A stretch of DNA of 64,000 bases from Herbaspirillum sp. SJZ107. Its GTDB lineage: Bacteria > Pseudomonadota > Gammaproteobacteria > Burkholderiales > Burkholderiaceae_D. Shown here in pieces: positions 36,034 through 45,940 of this stretch. A program made the position numbers and the translations under genes. Where the stretch lies: NCBI RefSeq assembly GCF_006715485.1, contig NZ_VFNH01000005.1, positions 401,768 to 465,767 on the forward strand, read 5' to 3'. The first letter of the stretch is position 1. Every line of letters starts with the position of its first letter. A model generated the notes under the pieces. It did no database searches. It worked only from the letters and a program-made list of their open reading frames with translations, and was not told where the DNA came from.

Positions 36034-38001
36034 TCAGCGCAGGCTCACCAGCTCGGTCACCTGCTCCGGCATGATCGGCTTGACCAGGTGCCGCTCGAAG
36101 CCGGCCGCTGCGCTCTTGGCCATGTCGGCATCCTGGCCGTAGCCGGTCAGCGCGAACAGGCGGCAGGGATGGCCGGCGAGCAGCGTGCGCATGCGCGCGG
36201 CGAGCTGGTAGCCGTCCAGCACCGGCAGCCCGATGTCGAGCACGGCAATGTCGGGACGCAGGCGCGCCACCGCGGCCAGCGCGCTGACCGGATCGTTGAA
36301 CACCTCGACCTCGTGGCCGTGCGCGCGCAGCAGCATGCCGAGCGTCTCGGCGGCGTCGGCATTGTCGTCGACCACCATGATGCGCTTGCGTGCCGCCGGC
36401 TGCGCCGCCACCGCCGCCGGCCGGGCCGCGGCCGGGGTGGCCCAGGTGGCCACGCTCACGGCCGGCAGCAGCACGATGAATTCGCTGCCGCGGCCCGGGC
36501 CGCCGCTGCGCGCCTCGACCCTGCCGCCGTGCAGCTCGACGATGTTCTTGACCAGCGCCAGGCCGATGCCGAGGCCGCCCTGGCTGCGCTCGACGCTGCG
36601 CTTGGCCTGGAAGAACAGGCCGAACACCTGCACCAGCATCTCGGGCGCCAGCCCGATGCCGTTGTCCTGCACGCTGATGCGCAGCCAGCCGGCATGCCGG
36701 CCCGACGTCTCGCGGCATGCGCGCAAGGCCACCTGGCCGCCCGGCTCGGTGTAGCGCGCGGCATTCGTCAGCAGGTTGGAGACCACCTGCGCCAGCCGCA
36801 TCGGATCGCCCTGCCACTCCAGGCCAGGATCGACCTCGACGTCGAGGCGGTGGCGGCGCCGCTCCAGCAGCACGCTCGCCATCTCGACCGCCTTGGCCAG
36901 CGGCTGCGCGATGTCCACCTGCTCGAACTTCAGCTCGATCTGGCCGCGGGTGGCGCGCGCCACGTCCAGCAGGTCGTCCACCAGGCGCACCAGATGCTCG
37001 ACCTGGCGCTGGATGATCTCGCGTTCGCGCAGGCCGCCGGTCTCGCCACGCATGCGCATCAGTTGCAGCGCGGTGACGATCGGCGACAGCGGATTGCGCA
37101 GCTCGTGCCCGAGCATCGCCAGGAATTCGTCCTTGGTGCGGTTGGCGGTGGTCAGTTCGTCCAGCAGCCGTTCGCGCTCGGCGTGGGCGCGCTCCAGGCT
37201 GCGGCGGTTGTGGACATCGGCGGTGACGTCCACCGCCACCAGGATCACGCCCTGCTCTTCGCCCGTCGCCTGGTCCGGACTGCTGCTCAGCGGCTCCAGG
37301 CTCAGTTGCAGGAAGCGCTCCTCGATGCGGCCGTCGGCGCGCGCCAGTTCCACGCGCAGCTCGTCGATCTCGAGCGCGGCTTTGCTGCCCTGCTCGAGCA
37401 GGCGCATCGCTTCGCCGTCGCGCAGTTCCGGGAAGGCGGCGCCGAAGGCCTGGCCTTCGAGGCCGTCGCGGTCCATCAGTGCGCAAAAGCGGCGGTTGGC
37501 GAGGCGGAAGGTGAAGTCGGGGCCGACCAGCAGGGCCGCCGCGACCGGCGCGCCGCGCAGCATGCGGTCGCGCTGGGCCAGCGCTTCGTCGCGCTGGTGG
37601 CGCTCGGTGGCGTCGCGCGTGAAGCAGCGCGTGTAGCGCAGCTGGCCGTCTTCGAAATAGCCGTTCGAATGGATCACGACGTGCTTGATCGAGCCGTCCT
37701 TGCAGCGCAGCCGGGCCGGCTGGTCGAGCAGCGTGCCGCCCGAGGACAGCGTGGCCAGGATGTGGCCGATGACGTCGGGGTCGACGTGGAATTCGGCGAT
37801 GTGGCGGCCGACGTATTCTTCCCAGGCATAGCCCAGCATCTGCAGTTCGGCGCGGTTGGCCCACAGGATGGTGCCGTCGCCGGCGACGCGGTGCAGGCCT
37901 TCCGCCGCGTTCTCGACGAAATCGGCGAATTCCTGTTCGCGCCGGCGCAGGGTCAGTGCCAGCGATACGGCTTGGTCGGGATGGTCGGGGCTAGGCAACA
38001 C
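36034..38001 (-). CDS. Hybrid sensor histidine kinase (PAS-PAS-HisKA-HATPase-REC)
   Basis: 655 residues with no membrane segment, so cytoplasmic. Two PAS domains (about 25-145 and 150-275) lead to HisKA with FLAMLGHELRNPLSPI (His near 307), HATPase with NLLTNAARYTEPGG, DNGIGLAP and GLGIGLALVKNI, and a C-terminal receiver (about 535-655, phospho-acceptor in VLDIGLPVLDG). The output partner is not nearby. It is separated from pyrE by 73 bases. Confidence 0.9.
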   Translation of the reverse strand: MLPSPDHPDQAVSLALTLRRREQEFADFVENAAEGLHRVAGDGTILWANRAELQMLGYAWEEYVGRHIAEFHVDPDVIGHILATLSSGGTLLDQPARLRCKDGSIKHVVIHSNGYFEDGQLRYTRCFTRDATERHQRDEALAQRDRMLRGAPVAAALLVGPDFTFRLANRRFCALMDRDGLEGQAFGAAFPELRDGEAMRLLEQGSKAALEIDELRVELARADGRIEERFLQLSLEPLSSSPDQATGEEQGVILVAVDVTADVHNRRSLERAHAERERLLDELTTANRTKDEFLAMLGHELRNPLSPIVTALQLMRMRGETGGLREREIIQRQVEHLVRLVDDLLDVARATRGQIELKFEQVDIAQPLAKAVEMASVLLERRRHRLDVEVDPGLEWQGDPMRLAQVVSNLLTNAARYTEPGGQVALRACRETSGRHAGWLRISVQDNGIGLAPEMLVQVFGLFFQAKRSVERSQGGLGIGLALVKNIVELHGGRVEARSGGPGRGSEFIVLLPAVSVATWATPAAARPAAVAAQPAARKRIMVVDDNADAAETLGMLLRAHGHEVEVFNDPVSALAAVARLRPDIAVLDIGLPVLDGYQLAARMRTLLAGHPCRLFALTGYGQDADMAKSAAAGFERHLVKPIMPEQVTELVSLR

Positions 38002-38207
38002 GTCGGAAACTCCAGTCAGGGCGGATGCCGGCGCATCGTGGACAGCGGTGTGGCCGCTTCGCCGGCGTGACAGTGTAACAGATGGGTTTGACGTTCCTGC
38101 CGAGCAAAAAAAGCGTTACACTATTCGGCTGTCATCCTGTTGCGGCATTGTCACATCGGCAGCCAACAGCAGCGTCCTGCTCTCATCTCCGTATTATTTT
38201 CATAACC

Positions 38208-38978
38208 ATGCCACGAATTATTTCCGCCAACCTGAACGGCATCCGCTCCGCTCACAAGAAGGGTTTCTTCAACTGGATGGCCACGCAGGATGCCGATTTC
38301 ATCTGCGTCCAGGAGCTGAAGGCCCAGCAGGCCGACATGACCGAGGAATTCCTCGCGCCGCACGGCTACCACGGCCATTTCCACTACGCCGAGAAGAAGG
38401 GCTATTCGGGCACCGGGGTGTACAGCCGCATCAAGCCGGACATGACCTCGACCGGGTTCGGCTGCGTCGAATTCGACGACGAAGGCCGCTACACCCGCGC
38501 CGACGTCGGCAACCTGACCGTGATCTCGGTGTACTGCCCGTCCGGCTCGTCTTCGCCCGAGCGCCAGCTGGCCAAGTTCCGCTTCATGGAAGTCTTCCTG
38601 CCGCACTTGGAACAGTTGAAGGCCGAAGGCCGCGAAGTCGTGATCTGCGGCGACTGGAACATCGCGCACAAGGAAATCGACCTCAAGAACTGGAAAGGGA
38701 ACAGGAAGAATTCCGGCTTCCTTCCGGAAGAGCGCGCCTGGATGACGCGCATCTTCGACGAACTGGGCCTGGTGGACGTGCACCGCGTGGTCAACCAGGA
38801 ACCCGAGCAGTACACCTGGTGGAGCAACCGCGGCCAGGCCTGGGCCAAGAACGTCGGCTGGCGCATCGACTACCACGTCGCTACCCCGGGCATCGCCGCC
38901 AAGGCGCATGCGGTGTCGATCTACAAGGAAGAGCGCTTTTCCGACCACGCGCCGCTGATCATCGATTACGCCCTTTGA
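38208..38978 (+). CDS. xth: Exodeoxyribonuclease III
   Basis: 256 residues beginning MPRIISANLNGIRSAHKKGF; an upstream in-frame ATG adds 42 unconserved residues. The endonuclease/exonuclease/phosphatase motifs are present: CVQELKAQ near residue 36, GDWNIAHKEIDLKN near 148 and a C-terminal RFSDHAPLIIDYAL. It cuts DNA at abasic sites and degrades 3' ends in base-excision repair. Single gene, convergent with the CPBP gene. Confidence 0.93.
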   Translation: MPRIISANLNGIRSAHKKGFFNWMATQDADFICVQELKAQQADMTEEFLAPHGYHGHFHYAEKKGYSGTGVYSRIKPDMTSTGFGCVEFDDEGRYTRADVGNLTVISVYCPSGSSSPERQLAKFRFMEVFLPHLEQLKAEGREVVICGDWNIAHKEIDLKNWKGNRKNSGFLPEERAWMTRIFDELGLVDVHRVVNQEPEQYTWWSNRGQAWAKNVGWRIDYHVATPGIAAKAHAVSIYKEERFSDHAPLIIDYAL

Positions 38979-38991
38979 TCCAGCGCTCTGG

Positions 38992-39657
38992 TCAGAGCAG
39001 GAACGCCGCCATGTCGGCAGCGGCATGGGCCAGCACCACGGGAAAAAGCTGGCCCTTGCGCTGGTAATAGACGCCGAGGACGATGCCGAACAGCACGATC
39101 GCCAGGGCGCCCGCCGCCCCTTGGTACATGTGATAGAGCATGCGCACCAGCACCATGATGCCGATCGCGGTCGAGGCGCCATAGCGGCGCATGCCGCGCA
39201 TCAGGTAACCCAGCAGGAAGACTTCCTCATAGGCGCCGTTGATGATCGACATCGGAATCACGCTGGACCAGGACACGCTGGTCCTCGTCATGATGTCCTC
39301 GATCGGCCAGCCCGCCTCCGGCGGCATCAGCAGCCGGCTCACCTGACACAGGGCCAGGAAGCACGCGAACAGACCCAGGCCGTCGACCGTGCCACGCCAG
39401 GATACGCGCGGCCACAGGGTATGCAGCGGGTAGCGGCGCGAAGCCAACACGGCCAGGGCCGTGGCGCCGACGATCAGCTCGAGCACGAGCGTGGCGTCGA
39501 GCGCGGCGTTGCTGAACCTGAGCTGCCCGGCGCCCCTGGCCAGCACCGCCTCTACCGAGGCAAGTATGGGCCAGCCGAAGCAGATCAGCACGATGCCGAG
39601 CGCCTCGCGCGGATCGGCATGGGGCGGCATGCTCTCGAGTTCGCGTACTTTATGCAT
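38992..39657 (-). CDS. CPBP family intramembrane metalloprotease
   Basis: 221 residues, about six membrane helices. The glutamate motif EEVFLLGYLMR (near residue 143) and the later VLAHAAADM histidine motif are those of the CAAX-protease/bacteriocin-processing (Abi) family. The substrate is unknown. It is a single gene between exonuclease III and the pseudouridine synthase. A short hairpin (38985-38998) overlaps its stop codon. Confidence 0.82.
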   Translation of the reverse strand: MHKVRELESMPPHADPREALGIVLICFGWPILASVEAVLARGAGQLRFSNAALDATLVLELIVGATALAVLASRRYPLHTLWPRVSWRGTVDGLGLFACFLALCQVSRLLMPPEAGWPIEDIMTRTSVSWSSVIPMSIINGAYEEVFLLGYLMRGMRRYGASTAIGIMVLVRMLYHMYQGAAGALAIVLFGIVLGVYYQRKGQLFPVVLAHAAADMAAFLL

Positions 39658-39740
39658 GGTGATGGGCCTGTCATGACCGTTGATTTATGGAAATCTCGGG
39701 TCAGGATAGCATCACGAATCCTGCAAAGATGCGCGGAATG

Positions 39741-40682
39741 TCACGCTGCCGGCCAGTCCAGCACGCGCCGGCTTTCGAAGCTGCGCGCCTCGCCGGTCAG
39801 CGGATCGTCGAAGCCGATGCGGCGCGCCAGCAGTTGCAGCGGCGCCGAATAATCGTCGCCCTTGCACGGCAGGGCTACCGGATAGAAAGCATCGTTCAGG
39901 ATCGGCACGCCCAGGGACGCCAGGTGCAGGCGCAGCTGGTGCTTGCGGCCGGTGTGCGGATGCAGGCGGTAGCGCGCGATGCCGCCGCGGCGCTCGATCA
40001 GTTCCACCAGCGTTTCCGAGTTCGGTTCGCCCTCTTCTTCCTTCATCACGAAGAACTTTTCGCCGTCGACCATGCGGCTGCGGTAGGTGAACGGGAATTC
40101 GCGGCCAGTCAACACCGGCGCCAGCGCTTCGTACACCTTGCGGATGCTGCGCTTCTGGAACATCGACTGGTAAGTGCCGCGCGTGGCCAGGTTGTGCGAG
40201 AAGATGACCACGCCGGCGGTCTCGCGGTCGAGGCGGTGGATCGGCGTCAGGTGCGGCAGGTCGAGCTTGCGCTTCAGGCGCACCAGCAGGGTCTCGCGCA
40301 GGAAGCGCCCGGTCGGGATCATCGGCACGAAGTGCGGCTTGTCGACCACCAGCAGGTGGTCATCCTGGAACAGGATGGCTTCTTCGAACGGGATCGGCGT
40401 TTCTTCTTCGAGCTCGCGGTAATACCAGATGCGCATGCCCTGGCGCACGTGGCTGTCCGGCTGCAGGCGCTGGCCGCTCGCGTCGACCACGTCGCCGCGC
40501 GCCAGCCGCGCGGCCCAGGACGGGCCGCCGACCTCGCCGAAATGCGCCTCGAGAAAGGCCAGCATGCCCCCGGTGCGGGTCTCGTTGATCCACAGGTAGC
40601 TGGGGGCCACGCCGTCGCGCACCGGCAGCGGCACCTGGGCATTGGCTTCGGCCTGGTGGCCCTTCCTGACGAAACGTGCCAT
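39741..40682 (-). CDS. RluA-family pseudouridine synthase
   Basis: 313 residues from MARFVRKGHQ. The catalytic Asp is in the RluA motif PIHRLDRETAGVVIF near residue 155, with RTGRKHQLR-like HTGRKHQLRLHL near 250. It modifies uridines in rRNA or tRNA; which ones cannot be told. It starts 8 bases after the M48 protease gene and is probably co-transcribed. The frame stays open upstream inside the protease gene but with unrelated content. Confidence 0.9.
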   Translation of the reverse strand: MARFVRKGHQAEANAQVPLPVRDGVAPSYLWINETRTGGMLAFLEAHFGEVGGPSWAARLARGDVVDASGQRLQPDSHVRQGMRIWYYRELEEETPIPFEEAILFQDDHLLVVDKPHFVPMIPTGRFLRETLLVRLKRKLDLPHLTPIHRLDRETAGVVIFSHNLATRGTYQSMFQKRSIRKVYEALAPVLTGREFPFTYRSRMVDGEKFFVMKEEEGEPNSETLVELIERRGGIARYRLHPHTGRKHQLRLHLASLGVPILNDAFYPVALPCKGDDYSAPLQLLARRIGFDDPLTGEARSFESRRVLDWPAA

Positions 40683-40690
40683 GCAGTCCT

Positions 40691-41593
40691 TCAGCGCGAT
40701 GCAAGATTGGTGCGGTATGGCGGCAGCCGGTCCACCGGCACGCCCTTGCTGCGGGCGTACAGCGGCAGCAGCACGTTCATGTGGGACTGTATCTGCTCGA
40801 TGCGATGCGTGCCGCCGGGGTGGGTCGACAGCAGCTCGATCGGCGCGCCGCGTCCGTCCAGTGCCGCCATCTTGTTCCACAGGGCGATACCGGCGCGCGG
40901 GTCGTAGCCGGCGCGCGCGGCGATATCGAGGCCGACCAGGTCGGCTTCGCGTTCCTCGTCGCGCGAGAATTTCAGCACCACCATCTGGCCGGCCGCATTC
41001 GCCGCGCCGCGCACGTCGTAGCCCGACCAGGCCGACAGGATGGCGCCGCCGATGCCGGTAACCAGGCTGGTCGTGGTCGACTTGCTCATGCGCTCGCGCC
41101 CGTGCTCGCGCAGCGCGTGCGCGATCTCGTGGCCCATCACGGCGGCGATCTCGTCGTCGGTGAGTTTCAGCTTGTCGATGATGCCGGTGAAGAAGGCGAT
41201 GCGTCCACCCGGCATGCAGAAGGCATTCACCTGGTTCGAGCGCAGCAGGTTGACCTGCCAGTTCCACTGGTTCGCCTTGGGATTCCAGCGCGCCGTCTGC
41301 GGAATGATGCGCTGGGCGATGGCGCGCAGGCGCTTGACCTGCGGATCGGCCGGCGCCACCAGCGCGCCCTTCTCGCGCGCCTGGCCCATCAGCGCCGTGT
41401 ACTGCTGGGCCGACTGCTCGTTGATGGCCTGCTCGGGCGCGGTCATGCGCCGCCACATGCCATCCTTGAGCGGCTCGACGGCGATCCCGTCCTGCACTAC
41501 TTGCCCCTTGCCATCCTGTGCCGCTTCGCGTGCCGCGCCCGGTACGCCCTGCATGGCGGCACACAATGCCGCCAGGATAAATAACTTTTTCAT
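40691..41593 (-). CDS. M48 family metalloprotease
   Basis: 300 residues from the ATG giving MKKLFILAALC, with AGGTGAG about 8 bases upstream; six codons earlier there is an alternative. A signal peptide is followed by the zinc site HEIAHALREHGRE near residue 155 and the third ligand in READLVGLDIAARAGY. This is the BepA/LoiP-like M48 periplasmic protease type, involved in envelope quality control. The gene precedes the pseudouridine synthase. Confidence 0.9.
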   Translation of the reverse strand: MKKLFILAALCAAMQGVPGAAREAAQDGKGQVVQDGIAVEPLKDGMWRRMTAPEQAINEQSAQQYTALMGQAREKGALVAPADPQVKRLRAIAQRIIPQTARWNPKANQWNWQVNLLRSNQVNAFCMPGGRIAFFTGIIDKLKLTDDEIAAVMGHEIAHALREHGRERMSKSTTTSLVTGIGGAILSAWSGYDVRGAANAAGQMVVLKFSRDEEREADLVGLDIAARAGYDPRAGIALWNKMAALDGRGAPIELLSTHPGGTHRIEQIQSHMNVLLPLYARSKGVPVDRLPPYRTNLASR

Positions 41594-41635
41594 GGTCGTG
41601 CTCACCTGCAATCGATGTCAATACTGCACATCATA

Positions 41636-42253
41636 TCAAGTGACGACCAAGTCCTTCTTGCGCAACCGGAACACGGCCAGGCTGCCGCGCAGGTTGGGTA
41701 GGAAGGACACCGGCTTGCCATCGGCCAGCGCCACGTATTCCAGCACTTCCAGCCCGCACTTCTCGGCCAGCTCCTTGAAATCGTTGATCGTGGCGTAGCG
41801 CACGTTGGGCGTGTCGAACCACTGGTAAGGCAGCGAGCGCGACACCGGCATGCGGCCCTTCAGCAGCGAGATGCGGTGCGGCCAGTGCGCGAAGTTCGGG
41901 AACGAGACGATGGCTTCCTTGCCGACGCGGACGATGTCGCGCAGGCGCGCCTCCACGTGCTGCATCATCTGCAGCGAGGACAGGCACAGCACCATGTCGA
42001 AGGCATTGTCGCCGAACAGGTCGAGGCCCTGCTCCATGTCGTGCTGGATCACGTCGATGCCGCGGCGCGTAGATTCCAGGACCTTGTCGTCGGCGATCTC
42101 GACGCCGTAGCCGGTGCAATGCTTGCCGGTCTCCAGGTAGCGCAGCATGGCGCCGTCGCCGCAGCCCACGTCCAGCACGTGCGAACCGTTGCGGACCCAG
42201 TGCGCGATGAACGCGAGGTCGGGGCGCAGGGTGCTCAGGTCTTCGAATTTCAT
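41636..42253 (-). CDS. metW: Methionine biosynthesis protein MetW
   Basis: 205 residues. The AdoMet-binding motif VLDVGCGDGAML lies near residue 27, with FPNFAHWPHRISLLKGRMP near 120, typical of MetW. MetW is a methyltransferase-like partner that controls or supports MetX. Its ATG overlaps the metX stop (ATGA), so the two are coupled. Confidence 0.94.
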   Translation of the reverse strand: MKFEDLSTLRPDLAFIAHWVRNGSHVLDVGCGDGAMLRYLETGKHCTGYGVEIADDKVLESTRRGIDVIQHDMEQGLDLFGDNAFDMVLCLSSLQMMQHVEARLRDIVRVGKEAIVSFPNFAHWPHRISLLKGRMPVSRSLPYQWFDTPNVRYATINDFKELAEKCGLEVLEYVALADGKPVSFLPNLRGSLAVFRLRKKDLVVT

Positions 42254-43413
42254 GCGGCCTCCTTTGCCTTGGCGTCGACACATTCTTCCCAGATGCGGCC
42301 GTAGTAGGCACGCACGATGCTCATGTAGCGCGCATCGTCCAGCAGGAAGGCATCGTGGCCGTGCGGCGCGTCGATCTCGGCATAGGTCACCTTGCGGCGG
42401 TTGGCCAGCAGCGCCTGCACGATCTCGCGGCTGCGCTCCGGCGAGAAGCGCCAGTCGGTGCTGAAGGAGGCGATCAGGTACTGCGCCCGGGTGTTTTCCA
42501 GCGCCTTCTCCAGGCTGCCCCCATGCTCGCGCGCCGGGTCGAAGTAATCGAGCGCCTTGGTGATCAGGAGGTAGGTGTTGGCATCGAAGTATTCCGAGAA
42601 CTTGTCGCCCTGGTAGCGCAGGTAGGACTCGATCTCGAAGTCGACCCCGAAGCCGAACTTGTAGTCGTCGTTCTCGGACGCGTTGCGCAGCTTGCGGCCG
42701 AACTTTTCCGCCATGTCGTCGTTCGACAGGTAAGTGATGTGGCCGACCATCCGTGCCACTTTCAAACCGTTCTTCGGCACCACGCCGTGTTCGTAGAAGT
42801 CGCCGCCGCGGTAGTCGGGGTCGGTCAGGATGGCTTGGCGCGCGACGTCGTTGAAGGCGATGTTCTGGGCCGACAGCTTGGGCGTCGACGCGATCACGAT
42901 GCAGTGGCGCAGGCGCTGCGGGAACATGATCGACCAGGCCAGTGCCTGCATGCCGCCCAGCGAGCCGCCCATCACGGCCGCAAAACAATCGATGCCGAGC
43001 CGGTCGGCCAGGCGCGCCTGGGCCGCGACCCAGTCTTCCACCGTCACCACCGGGAAGGCGGCGCCGTAGGGCTTGCCGGTGTCCGGATTGATGTGCATCG
43101 GCCCCGTGGAACCGAAGCAGGAGCCGAGGTTGTTGATGCCGATGACGAAGAAGCGGTCGGTGTCCACGGGCTTGCCGGGACCGACCATGTTGTCCCACCA
43201 GCCGGCGCTTTTCGGTTCGTTGGCGTAGTGGCCGGCCACGTGGTGCGATGCGTTCAGCGCGTGGCAGATCAGCACCGCATTCGATTTGTCGGCATTCAGG
43301 GTGCCGTAGGTTTCGTACATCAGCGTGTAGTCGCCGAGGGCGGCGCCGCTTTGCAGGCGCAGCGGTTCGGCGAAATGCATCGCCTGGGGTGAGACTGTTC
43401 CGAGAGAAGCCAT
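42250..43413 (-). CDS. metX: Homoserine O-acyltransferase MetX
   Basis: 387 residues, alpha/beta hydrolase fold. The nucleophile elbow is AVMGGSLGGMQAL (Ser near residue 150), with the Asp and His in the C-terminal region (IDAPHGHDAFLLD). It activates homoserine for methionine synthesis. Whether acetyl-CoA or succinyl-CoA is used cannot be read by eye; in many MetX-MetW proteobacteria it is succinyl-CoA. It lies 18 bases after ptsI. Confidence 0.95.
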   Translation of the reverse strand: MASLGTVSPQAMHFAEPLRLQSGAALGDYTLMYETYGTLNADKSNAVLICHALNASHHVAGHYANEPKSAGWWDNMVGPGKPVDTDRFFVIGINNLGSCFGSTGPMHINPDTGKPYGAAFPVVTVEDWVAAQARLADRLGIDCFAAVMGGSLGGMQALAWSIMFPQRLRHCIVIASTPKLSAQNIAFNDVARQAILTDPDYRGGDFYEHGVVPKNGLKVARMVGHITYLSNDDMAEKFGRKLRNASENDDYKFGFGVDFEIESYLRYQGDKFSEYFDANTYLLITKALDYFDPAREHGGSLEKALENTRAQYLIASFSTDWRFSPERSREIVQALLANRRKVTYAEIDAPHGHDAFLLDDARYMSIVRAYYGRIWEECVDAKAKEAA

Positions 43414-43431
43414 GGATTCGTTATTCTGGTA

Positions 43432-45186
43432 TTACAGTGACTGCAGTTGCTCCACGGCCTCGGCGATGTCGCCGGGTTCCATCGCACGCAGGATGCGGCG
43501 GGTGCGCGTGGTCAGGGTTTTGAGGTCGCTCGCCAGGATTTCCTGCTTGACCGCCAGCAGCTGGGCCGGGTGCATCGAGAATTCGCGCAAGCCCATGCCG
43601 AGCAGCAGGCGCGTCAGCTTGACGTCGCCCGCCATCTCGCCGCACACGGCGACGTCGATGCCGGCCTTGGCACCGGCGGCGATCGTCATCGCGATCAGGT
43701 TCAGCACCGCCGGGTGGAGCGGATTGTACAGGTGCGCCACCTCGTAGTCGACGCGGTCGATCGCCAGCGTATATTGGATCAGGTCGTTCGTGCCGATCGA
43801 CAGGAAATCCATGCGCTTGACGAACATCGGCAGCGCCAATGCGGCGGCCGGGATCTCGATCATGGCGCCGACCTCGATGCTCTCGTCGAACTTGATGTTC
43901 TGCTCGCGCAGCTGGGCCTTGGCCTGGGCGATCATGTTCAGCGACTGGTCGATCTCGAAGGCGTGCGCCAGCATCGGGATCAGGATGCGCACCTTGCCGA
44001 AGGCGGACGCGCGCAGGATCGCGCGCAGCTGGGTCAGGAACAGCTGCGGCTCGGCCAGGCAATAGCGGATCGCGCGCAGGCCCAGCGCCGGGTTCAGCGC
44101 CGTGTGCTCGGTCTGGTCCAGCGGTTTGTCGGCGCCGACGTCGAGGGTGCGGATGGTGACCGCACGGCCCTTCATCGCCAGCACCGCCTTGCGGTACTGC
44201 TCGAACTGCTCGTCCTCGCTCGGCACCCGCAGCGCCTGGGCGCCGCGACCCATGAACAGGAATTCGGAGCGGAACAGGCCGACGCCGTGGGCACCGGCAT
44301 CCAGCGCCGCCGGACAATCGTCGGGCAGCTCGATGTTGGCCAGCAGCGTGATGGACGTGCCGTCCCTGGTGACCGCCGGCGTCTTTTTCAGCTTGAGCAG
44401 GCGCTTGCGCGCCTTGATCAGGGCAGCCTGGCGCGCGCGGTACTGCTCCAGCACCAGCGCGCTCGGATTGCAGATCACCACGCCGGCATCGCCGTCGACG
44501 ATCACCCAGTCGTCCTGCTCGACCAGGCGCGAAGCCTGGCTCATGCCGACCGCGGCCGGGATGTCGAGGCTGCGCGCGACGATCGCGGTGTGCGAGTTCT
44601 GGCCGCCGACGTCGGTCACGAAGCCGACGAACGAGCGGTCGCGGAAGGCCAGCATGTCGGCCGGCGAGATGTCGTGGGCGACCACGATCATCTGCGGCTG
44701 GAAGTGGTCCTCGCCAGTCGGCACCGGCGGCGCCGACAGCTCGGTGCCCATCAGGACCTTCAGCACGCGCTCGGCAACCTGCTGGATGTCCTGCTTGCGC
44801 TCGCGCAGGTAGGCATCCTCGATCTCGTCGAACTGTGCCGACAGCTCGTCGATCTGGGTCACCAGCGCCCACTCGGCGTTGTAATGGCGCGAGCGGATGA
44901 TGTCGAGCGGCGCCTCGGATATCATCGGGTCGGACAGGATCAGCACGTGGACGTCGATGAACGCGCCCAGTTCGGTCGGCGCATCCTTCGGCAGGTCGGT
45001 CCAGAGATCCTGCAGGGTGCGGTGCACCTGGGCGATGGCTTCCTGCAGGCGTTTGACCTCGGCCTCGACCTGCTCTTCCGCCACCAGGTAATGCTTGACG
45101 TCGAGCGCGGCCGGCGTCAGCAGGTGCGCGCGGCCGATCGAGATGCCGCGCGAGACCGGAATGCCATGCAGGGTGAACGATGCCAT
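43432..45186 (-). CDS. ptsI: Phosphoenolpyruvate-protein phosphotransferase (EI)
   Basis: 584 residues from MASFTLHGIPVSRG. The active-site His199 is in GGQNSHTAIVAR, with the PEP-binding region SIGTNDLIQYTLA near 455 and the catalytic Cys region AVCGEMAGD near 505. It passes phosphate from PEP to HPr. With HPr and EIIA-Man but no sugar permease in view, this looks like a regulatory PTS. It is 44 bases after the HPr gene. Confidence 0.95.
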   Translation of the reverse strand: MASFTLHGIPVSRGISIGRAHLLTPAALDVKHYLVAEEQVEAEVKRLQEAIAQVHRTLQDLWTDLPKDAPTELGAFIDVHVLILSDPMISEAPLDIIRSRHYNAEWALVTQIDELSAQFDEIEDAYLRERKQDIQQVAERVLKVLMGTELSAPPVPTGEDHFQPQMIVVAHDISPADMLAFRDRSFVGFVTDVGGQNSHTAIVARSLDIPAAVGMSQASRLVEQDDWVIVDGDAGVVICNPSALVLEQYRARQAALIKARKRLLKLKKTPAVTRDGTSITLLANIELPDDCPAALDAGAHGVGLFRSEFLFMGRGAQALRVPSEDEQFEQYRKAVLAMKGRAVTIRTLDVGADKPLDQTEHTALNPALGLRAIRYCLAEPQLFLTQLRAILRASAFGKVRILIPMLAHAFEIDQSLNMIAQAKAQLREQNIKFDESIEVGAMIEIPAAALALPMFVKRMDFLSIGTNDLIQYTLAIDRVDYEVAHLYNPLHPAVLNLIAMTIAAGAKAGIDVAVCGEMAGDVKLTRLLLGMGLREFSMHPAQLLAVKQEILASDLKTLTTRTRRILRAMEPGDIAEAVEQLQSL

Positions 45187-45230
45187 CGATTTTCCCGGGT
45201 GCCCGCGGCCGGCTCGTGATTCCGGCATCG

Positions 45231-45500
45231 TTACTCGCCTTCGCCGAATTTATCGTTGATCAAGGCAGTCAATGCCGCGATGCATGCTTCCTCGTCCGGA
45301 CCGTCGGCTTCCAGCGTCACCTTGGCGCCCTTGCCGGCGGCCAGCATCATCACGCCCATGATCGACTTGGCGTTGATGCGGCGTGCATTGCGGGTGAGCC
45401 AGACGTCGCTCTGGTAGCGGGCGGCCAGCTGGGTGAATTTGGCGGAGGCGCGGGCGTGCAGGCCCAGCTTGTTGATAATCTCGAGTTCCTGTTGAATCAT
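45231..45500 (-). CDS. ptsH: Phosphocarrier protein HPr
   Basis: 89 residues. The phosphorylated His15 lies in KLGLHARAS and the Ser46 region reads AKSIMGVMML. It carries phosphate from EI to EIIA-Man. Ser46 could be a target for an HPr kinase, which is not in the window. It lies between the EIIA and EI genes. Confidence 0.96.
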   Translation of the reverse strand: MIQQELEIINKLGLHARASAKFTQLAARYQSDVWLTRNARRINAKSIMGVMMLAAGKGAKVTLEADGPDEEACIAALTALINDKFGEGE

Positions 45501-45534
45501 GTTTTTTTATCGTCTCGCCAATTGAAAAGACCGG

Positions 45535-45939
45535 TCAGGTGCCGACCCGGATCCTGTTGTCGACCCTGACCGCGCCGTTCTGCGCGCCCGCCAGTGCCAT
45601 CTCGACCACCACGTCGAGGGTGTCGCGCCGATACGTGATCGCGCGCAGCAGCATCGGCAGGCTGATGCCCGCGATGACTTCCACGTGTCCGGCTTGCGCC
45701 AGCGCGTTGCAGCAATTGGACGGCGTGCCGCCCTTGATGTCGGTGATGACCAGCACGCCGTCGCCATCGTCGAGGCGCTTGATCGCCTGGCGCGCCAGTT
45801 CGTTGACCTCATTGGTGTCCTGGTCCGCCGTCACGTCGATCGCTTCGAACAACTCCGTGGGACCGCGGAACACGTGTGCTACCGCGGCGATGAATGCCTG
45901 ACCCAGCGGTGCGTGGGTCATCAGCAGAATGCCTACCAT
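45535..45939 (-). CDS. Mannose-type PTS EIIA protein
   Basis: 134 residues. Phospho-acceptor His9 is in MTHAPLG, and DIKGGTPSN near residue 68 is the family's conserved loop. The protein is a stand-alone EIIA-Man domain without EIIB/EIIC, as in regulatory PTS branches of betaproteobacteria. It receives phosphate from HPr, encoded 34 bases downstream. The gene follows gshB at 1 base. Confidence 0.93.
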   Translation of the reverse strand: MVGILLMTHAPLGQAFIAAVAHVFRGPTELFEAIDVTADQDTNEVNELARQAIKRLDDGDGVLVITDIKGGTPSNCCNALAQAGHVEVIAGISLPMLLRAITYRRDTLDVVVEMALAGAQNGAVRVDNRIRVGT

Positions 45940-45940
45940 G

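Noticed and set aside
38985..38998. GCTCTG-GT-CAGAGC hairpin as terminator
   Set aside because: It overlaps the CPBP stop codon, has a 2-base loop and no T-tract.
40683..41621. Open frame upstream of the pseudouridine synthase
   Set aside because: It is the wrong frame of the M48 protease gene, whose zinc motif and signal peptide are clear.
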